64,000 nt of DNA from a bacterium (GTDB lineage: Bacteria > Patescibacteria > Dojkabacteria > JAKAPS01 > JAJZLI01), in contig JAJZKG010000003.1 of NCBI GenBank assembly GCA_021809565.1, positions 17,617 to 81,616 of the forward strand, read 5' to 3'. Below, piece by piece: positions 61,873-64,000 of the stretch (the first letter of the stretch is position 1; the number at the start of each line of letters is the position of its first letter). The notes beneath the pieces are model-generated. The model had not been told where the DNA came from, ran no database searches, and worked only from the letters and a program-made list of their open reading frames with translations. The position numbers and the translations under genes are program-made.

Positions 61873-63093
61873 ATGCCTATATTTGGAAGAAAATCAAAAC
61901 TTGACGATAAAACTTTTTTTTCTCTTGATATTGGGACAGAATTTGTCAAAGTTCTTGTCTGTGATATAGAGGAAGACAATGTTGTTATTTTAGGGTTCGG
62001 AAAGGAAAGGCAACCACTAAATGCTATGAAGGGTGGTGTCGTTACAAATATTAAAAGCGTAGTATCTACGTGCCAGAAAGCTATAGATCTAGCTATGGAG
62101 GGTCTTGATATGGATATACCTAAAAAGACTGTAATAGGAATTGCAGGAGAACTTGTAAAAGGTGTAGGTGTTAAAATAAATTATGAGAGAGAAGATCCTG
62201 AACAAAAAATAGACGAAGCTGAAATAAAGCGTATATTGGATAAAATACATGCTACAGCACACGATGAGGCCATAAAAAAATTTACAGATGCAACTGGATC
62301 AGATAAAACACAAATAAAATTAATAAATGCCACAGTAACTGATACTTTTATAGATGACTATAAAATATCTTCTCCAATTGGATTTCAAGGGAAAAAAGTT
62401 ACTTTAAATATATATTTTGTCTACACACCTCTAGTTTTTGCAGGAGCTTTAGATGATATACTAAAACAACTAGATTTAACACCAATTATAACAGCCGTAC
62501 AACCATTCGCTATAGCAAGATCAGTTAAAGGAAGTAGAGACTTAAATTTCGACGCCATCATTATTGATGTGGGTGGAGGAACAACAGATATAGCGCTAGT
62601 AACACAAGGAAGTTTCCAGGATACAAAAATGTTTGCAATGGGAGGAAGATCTTTTACAAAGAGAATTGCATCAGATTTACAAATATCTTATGAAGATGCA
62701 GAAAAAGCTAAAATAGAATATGCAGAAATGGATATAGACAAAGCACTATCTTTGAAAGTCAGAGATGCTGTAAAAAAAGATTTAGATTTATGGATATCTG
62801 GTATTGAGATATCCTTAGAAGATATGGAAGATGTAAAAGTATATCCAGATCAGATATTGCTTTGTGGAGGAGGATCAAAGCTTCAAGAAATAAGGTCAAA
62901 ACTTGTTGAATATCCATGGTCAGTAATATTACCTTTCCATAGGAATCCAAAAATAAACTTCTTATCTCCAGAAAAAATTGATGGTATAGTGGATAAGACA
63001 TTACAATTAACAAGACCAGAAGATGTAACACCTGTGGCATTAGCAAGAATAGTACTAGACATTATGAAGGATGATGTAATAGTTGCAATATAA
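61873..63093 (+). CDS. FtsA/PilM-like ATPase
   Basis: A 406-residue actin-fold protein. FFSLDIGTEFVKVLVCD is the phosphate-1 loop, an SHS2-like insertion follows (about 85-190), IIDVGGGTTDIALV is the phosphate-2 loop and ILLCGGGSKLQEI an adenosine motif. It resembles FtsA and PilM; members of this kind in candidate phyla precede a large membrane protein, as here. It could organise type IV pili or cell division at the membrane. No C-terminal amphipathic anchor helix is obvious. Confidence 0.85.
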   Translation: MPIFGRKSKLDDKTFFSLDIGTEFVKVLVCDIEEDNVVILGFGKERQPLNAMKGGVVTNIKSVVSTCQKAIDLAMEGLDMDIPKKTVIGIAGELVKGVGVKINYEREDPEQKIDEAEIKRILDKIHATAHDEAIKKFTDATGSDKTQIKLINATVTDTFIDDYKISSPIGFQGKKVTLNIYFVYTPLVFAGALDDILKQLDLTPIITAVQPFAIARSVKGSRDLNFDAIIIDVGGGTTDIALVTQGSFQDTKMFAMGGRSFTKRIASDLQISYEDAEKAKIEYAEMDIDKALSLKVRDAVKKDLDLWISGIEISLEDMEDVKVYPDQILLCGGGSKLQEIRSKLVEYPWSVILPFHRNPKINFLSPEKIDGIVDKTLQLTRPEDVTPVALARIVLDIMKDDVIVAI

Positions 63094-63098
63094 CATAT

Positions 63099-64000
63099 AT
63101 GAAAGATACTAAAGTATTTGTCGATTTAGACGACGAAATAACATTTGTAGCAGAAAAAATACTTAAATCCCAAACAAACAGGGTTATACTTGTAGTACCT
63201 GAAAGATCTGGCATTATATCGTCTCAAATTGGACTTAAAATGCTAAAGAAAGTAGTTGATAAGAATGATAAAGATATTATTCTTGTAACTATGGATGAGA
63301 AAGGGAGAAATATAGCTACAGCATCAGGATTCATAGCATTACAAAGAATAGGAGACGTTACGGAAAGTAGTTGGAAAGACGCTATTGATCTAAAAAAACG
63401 TTTGAATGAAGTATCAAAGTTATCAAGAAAAGAACCTTATGGATCTGATATATATGCAGCTGTAGACAATTTAGAAACTAAAGAAGATATACCTGAGACA
63501 CATGAATTCGAAGAGACTGAAGAAGAAAAAGAATCCTTAAAAGATGACAATATAGAAAAACTAACCCTTAATAAGGAACCGAAAACATTTAATAATTCAA
63601 AAAAAGTGTCGCTGGAAGGATTTGATTTACTTGTTGGAGGAGATATAGCATCAGATAGAAATAAAAGTGAGCCAAATTTTGATTTTGTAGAAGATAAAAA
63701 AGATAATTTTAAAAGAACATTCACCAAAAAAGAGAATATAGAGGAAAAGAAAAAAGTTATCCCACCTAATCTATTTAAAAGCCCTATTTTTACAAAAAAT
63801 AAGAATTTTGCAAGAAATAATAAAATAATAGTAGGCGTAGTAATACTTATTTTATTAATTATATTTATAATATATTTTCTTTTCCTAACAAAAGCTAATA
63901 TTACTGTTTTAATGAAAGGGAATAAAATATCAGGAACTACTACAGTAATAGCAGATCCAAATATATCATCAATTTCTCCTTCAAATATGAAGATCCCCTC
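63099..64000 (+). CDS. Large membrane protein following FtsA/PilM, 3-prime truncated
   Basis: The frame begins with ATG at 63099 and is still open at the window end (300 codons seen). MKDTKVFVDLDDEITFVAEK and RVILVVPERSGIISSQIGLKML form an N-terminal alpha/beta domain. This is followed by a long acidic and Lys-rich linker (about 110-240), a membrane helix (about 247-267) and the start of an outer domain. I associate this layout with candidate-phyla proteins next to FtsA/PilM-like genes. The C-terminal part cannot be judged here. Confidence 0.75.
   Translation, partial: MKDTKVFVDLDDEITFVAEKILKSQTNRVILVVPERSGIISSQIGLKMLKKVVDKNDKDIILVTMDEKGRNIATASGFIALQRIGDVTESSWKDAIDLKKRLNEVSKLSRKEPYGSDIYAAVDNLETKEDIPETHEFEETEEEKESLKDDNIEKLTLNKEPKTFNNSKKVSLEGFDLLVGGDIASDRNKSEPNFDFVEDKKDNFKRTFTKKENIEEKKKVIPPNLFKSPIFTKNKNFARNNKIIVGVVILILLIIFIIYFLFLTKANITVLMKGNKISGTTTVIADPNISSISPSNMKIP

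Overview
The window is strongly A+T-rich (about 70% by eye), densely coded, and reads with the standard bacterial code: TGA is a normal stop (for example at the ends of the RNase H and glycerate kinase genes) and Trp is always TGG. Many short membrane-anchored Ser/Thr-rich proteins, a minimal repair set, small YggT, DUF2892, DUF4870 and GlsB proteins, an FtsA/PilM-like ATPase followed by a family I associate with candidate-phyla genomes, and start codons placed directly after -10 boxes all point to a Candidate Phyla Radiation (Patescibacteria) genome of a code-11 lineage such as Microgenomates, Katanobacteria or Dojkabacteria. I cannot place it more precisely without a search.

Layout. 0-2.2 kb: a cut-off signal-anchored gene, a membrane protein and a histidine kinase/response regulator pair, all on the minus strand. 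2.3-4.2 kb: RNase H-like, Wzz-like and DNA polymerase III delta-like genes (plus). 4.2-9.1 kb: a surface block (minus) with an LPNTG protein, a protein carrying three Cys-containing repeats, a SurA-N-like protein and a putative lipoprotein. 9.2-14.3 kb: mltG, ruvX, alaS, tRNA-Cys and a Tic20/DUF4870-like protein (minus). 14.3-18.1 kb: cysteine desulfurase, two overlapping histidine kinases (the first without its phospho-acceptor His) and tRNA-Asn (plus). 18.1-20.3 kb: an accessory islet after tRNA-Asn with two toxin-antitoxin pairs and a DUF1653 gene, separated by degenerate repeats that resemble the tRNA 3-prime end. 20.3-28.1 kb: YggT, DUF2892, alkylation repair (tag-ogt), msrB-msrA-phosphatase, an RND transporter and purA. 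28.1-37.4 kb: orphan genes, an RRM-DEVD RNA helicase, a tRNA t6A enzyme, then a tightly overlapping glycerate kinase, split transketolase and FAD dehydrogenase operon. 37.4-45.9 kb: a mostly minus-strand block with GH13 and GH1 glycosidases, GtrA, PHP, typA and a beta-propeller protein. 46-51.7 kb: an Ate1-like transferase, a metal-transporter-like protein, a hexokinase-like kinase, an OGG-type glycosylase and two 52-aa ORFs. 51.8-54.8 kb: three sigma-70 genes in a row. 54.9-58.1 kb: a 7TM protein, an ATP-grasp/retropepsin fusion, a RimK-like ATP-grasp ligase and a small membrane protein. 58.1-64 kb: metG, tatD, a RodZ-like protein, a small membrane protein, an FtsA/PilM-like protein and a large membrane protein cut by the window end.

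The most interesting parts are the ligase/retropepsin/7TM cluster, which combines a putative peptide-adding and a putative peptide-removing domain in one chain; the sigma trio, whose middle member has His and Glu at the two positions that read the -12 base in E. coli sigma70; the degenerate/intact histidine kinase pair; the repeat-bounded islet at tRNA-Asn; and widespread leaderless gene starts. No CRISPR array, rRNA gene, integrase, transposase or complete insertion sequence was seen.
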